Shown here one piece after another: positions 62,527 to 64,000 of a stretch of DNA of 64,000 nt; position 1 is the first letter of the stretch, and the number at the start of each line of letters is the position of its first letter. This stretch comes from Tubiluchus corallicola. Taxonomy: Eukaryota; Priapulida; Priapulimorpha; Priapulimorphida; Tubiluchidae. Location of the stretch: NCBI GenBank assembly GCA_030141605.1, contig JAQGDQ010000051.1, positions 434,001 through 498,000 of the forward strand, written 5' to 3'. Under the pieces are notes generated by a model. That model was not told the DNA's origin and did not search any database. It worked only from the letters and a program-made list of their open reading frames with translations. The position numbers and the translations under genes were made by a program.

Positions 62527-63221
62527 CTGTCATCGACTCTTTTTCTCGGTTCGCCATATGGCAACATCTGCACAGCGAAGCTGCTGGTGCCGTTGTGTCA
62601 GCAATACAAAGTATCTTAGCTGAATTTGGCCCTCCCGATTCTGTATTAACGGATGATGGTCTTGTTTTCAGAAGCTCATATTTTCAACGTCTTTTGCAAG
62701 ACTGGGACATACAACATGAACTTTCGTGTGCCTATCGAAGCTGTGGTAATGGCTTGATTGAACGATGTCATCGGACAATAAAGAGGATGGCTGCTCGTTC
62801 AGGGCGGTCCATTTTAGAGATGGCTTTTTGGTATAATAATACCACTAGTGATGCTACTAAAAAGGTACCGTATTAAGTTTTGTTTGCAGCTCTGACTAGA
62901 CTTCCAAGCATTCGAGACAGACGTGAACTTGTTGAAAGAGAACAGTGTGAAGTGAATTCAGCTCAGGATGTGGATGATTACTCTGACGTTGCTTTGAACC
63001 CGTTTGCAGTTGGGGACCTGGTATATGTAAAAGGACATAACAATGCATGTACGGAGCCGTGGCTTGGTCCTCGGCAAGTAACTAGATTGTTTAATAGTGT
63101 GTCTGTAGAAGTAGATGGTGATGGAGTGCATAGGCATGTGTCACACTTGCGCCATTGTCCTGATGCGTGTGAGGTGCCTGCTGATGTAAAATGTAATGGA
63201 TGTTCGGAAGGCAGAGATTGA
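62442..63221 (+). pseudogene. Ty3/gypsy element 2 integrase core and C-terminus
   Basis: Catalytic residues are visible in 'LAVDITHFAGERYLTVIDSF' (Asp), 'DSVLTDDGLVFRS' (Asp) and 'NGLIERCHRTIKR' (Glu). A TAA at 62874-62876 interrupts the frame. It resumes at 62880 with an integrase C-terminal domain ('FAVGDLVYVKGHNN', 'WLGPRQVTRLFNSVSVEVDG', 'HRHVSHLRHCP'). The remaining 63222-63468 is an acidic Asp/Gly-rich open frame, probably the frameshifted polyprotein tail. Confidence 0.9.
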
Positions 63222-63494
63222 ATTTGAAAACTGCAAACGTGGTTCTGACATGGGTAATGGTTCTGACATGGGCAATGATGGCGATATGGAAAATCTTGAC
63301 GGCGATGACTATATATGCAATGAACAGGACGGTGTTGATGGAGTAGCTGATGATGATTATAGGGACTATGAAGAAAATGTTGTTGCAGATGGCAACGGTG
63401 GAAATCTTGGTATGCGTTTTCGCCCGCTTGAAACCCTGCATTTGCCTTTGCGTTTCAGGAATAACTAGTGGTGCACCTGCGGTGCATAGAGAGG

Positions 63495-63655
63495 TGTGAT
63501 TGTTGTGGTCCTTGGCGATTACAGTGAAGTGCAAAATAGAGGCTGAATAGAAAAGAAGATTTCTGGGATTGAGGAGAAGGAAGTCGCGGGAACGTGGTGA
63601 AAGAAATTCTAAAACAATTATTGAACTTGTACTTTGGCTTTTTTTTGGTTTAACG
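63495..63655 (+). repeat. 3' LTR of Ty3/gypsy element 2, with TSD
   Basis: A near-identical copy of 59465-59624, followed immediately by GCAAC at 63656-63660. This repeats the GCAAC at 59460-59464 and gives a 5-bp target duplication. The element spans 4.19 kb. Confidence 0.92.
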
Positions 63656-63660
63656 GCAAC

Positions 63661-64000
63661 TATTTTTATCAATAAACTGGAGCTTTGTCAACGACTTAAT
63701 ACCTTTATTTCTTGAAATTTACCTAAAACACGCACGCAAAACTTTGCTTACAAAGGTATAAATGTGACAATATTTTTACACCATTATGTCTCCATAACAA
63801 TTTCCCCTAGGTAGCTGTGTGATACATCAATCACAGCCACCAGGTTTTGATTAAAACTCCTAGTGCTTTTTGGGGTCATTGAACGGAATCCTAGCAAGGC
63901 ACCCTTAATTGCTCCTTAAATAATGAGCATTATTTTTATCATAAATTTTATTCATGTTTGCCCGCATATTTTTCATTTAAATGTGACTACTAACCCATTG
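63661..64000. other. Unassigned AT-rich sequence
   Basis: This is the continuation of the target site of gypsy element 2. I see no gene or repeat here. Confidence 0.4.

Overview
This is animal nuclear DNA. It is AT-rich, has intron-bearing genes with canonical GT..AG sites, and is dominated by transposable elements (TEs), microsatellites and short-unit repeats. I see no bacterial operons, rRNA, tRNA or CRISPR. The species cannot be fixed by eye. An engrailed gene makes it a bilaterian, and the mix of decayed BEL/Pao, Ty3/gypsy and non-LTR elements fits a marine invertebrate. The engrailed C-terminal block is close to the chordate/deuterostome form, which is only a weak hint.

Host genes. (1) A complete two-exon engrailed homeobox gene on the + strand: exon 1 at 18121-18475, a 9.4 kb intron, exon 2 at 27923-28257, poly(A) signal at 28465. 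It predicts a compact 229-residue protein with EH1 (Groucho-type), WPAW (Pbx/Exd-type), homeodomain and EH5 regions. (2) One large internal exon of an unrecognised gene at 45228-46931, + strand, 568 codons, phase 0 at both ends. Everything else I can name is mobile or repetitive.

Layout. 1-6.3 kb: three copies of a dispersed repeat, a long CT microsatellite and a small element with inverted arrays of a 16-bp unit. 6.3-13.1 kb: one decayed non-LTR retrotransposon broken by three later insertions (a long-inverted-repeat DNA transposon, a hAT-like element with an 8-bp target duplication, and a solo-LTR-like element). 13.4-16.3 kb: a possible regulatory block and a 14-copy, 44-bp minisatellite, both upstream of engrailed. 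18-28 kb: engrailed, its intron filled with LINE remnants and repeats. 28.5-33.4 kb: mostly unassigned sequence, a GT-rich minisatellite and a TAATGACG-rich block. 33.4-42.2 kb: arrays of a degenerate 16-bp unit flanking a broken BEL/Pao element. 43.4-44.4 kb: hAT-like remnant. 45.2-46.9 kb: the unknown exon. 47.9-52.8 kb: Ty3/gypsy element with both LTRs and an internal inversion. 53.1-54.7 kb: minus-strand LINE. 55.5-58 kb: a repeat dimer interrupted by a 1.28-kb solo-LTR-like insertion. 59.5-63.7 kb: a second Ty3/gypsy element with short, nearly identical LTRs and a GCAAC target duplication, but a broken pol.

The most unusual pattern is a set of unrelated-looking elements that share one architecture: terminal arrays of a degenerate ~16-20-bp unit, facing opposite ways at the two ends. 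I see this at 5.0-5.7, 20.4-21.5, 24.7-26.4, 33.4-41.2 and 41.2-42.2 kb. It resembles foldback transposons, but I could not match it to a named family.
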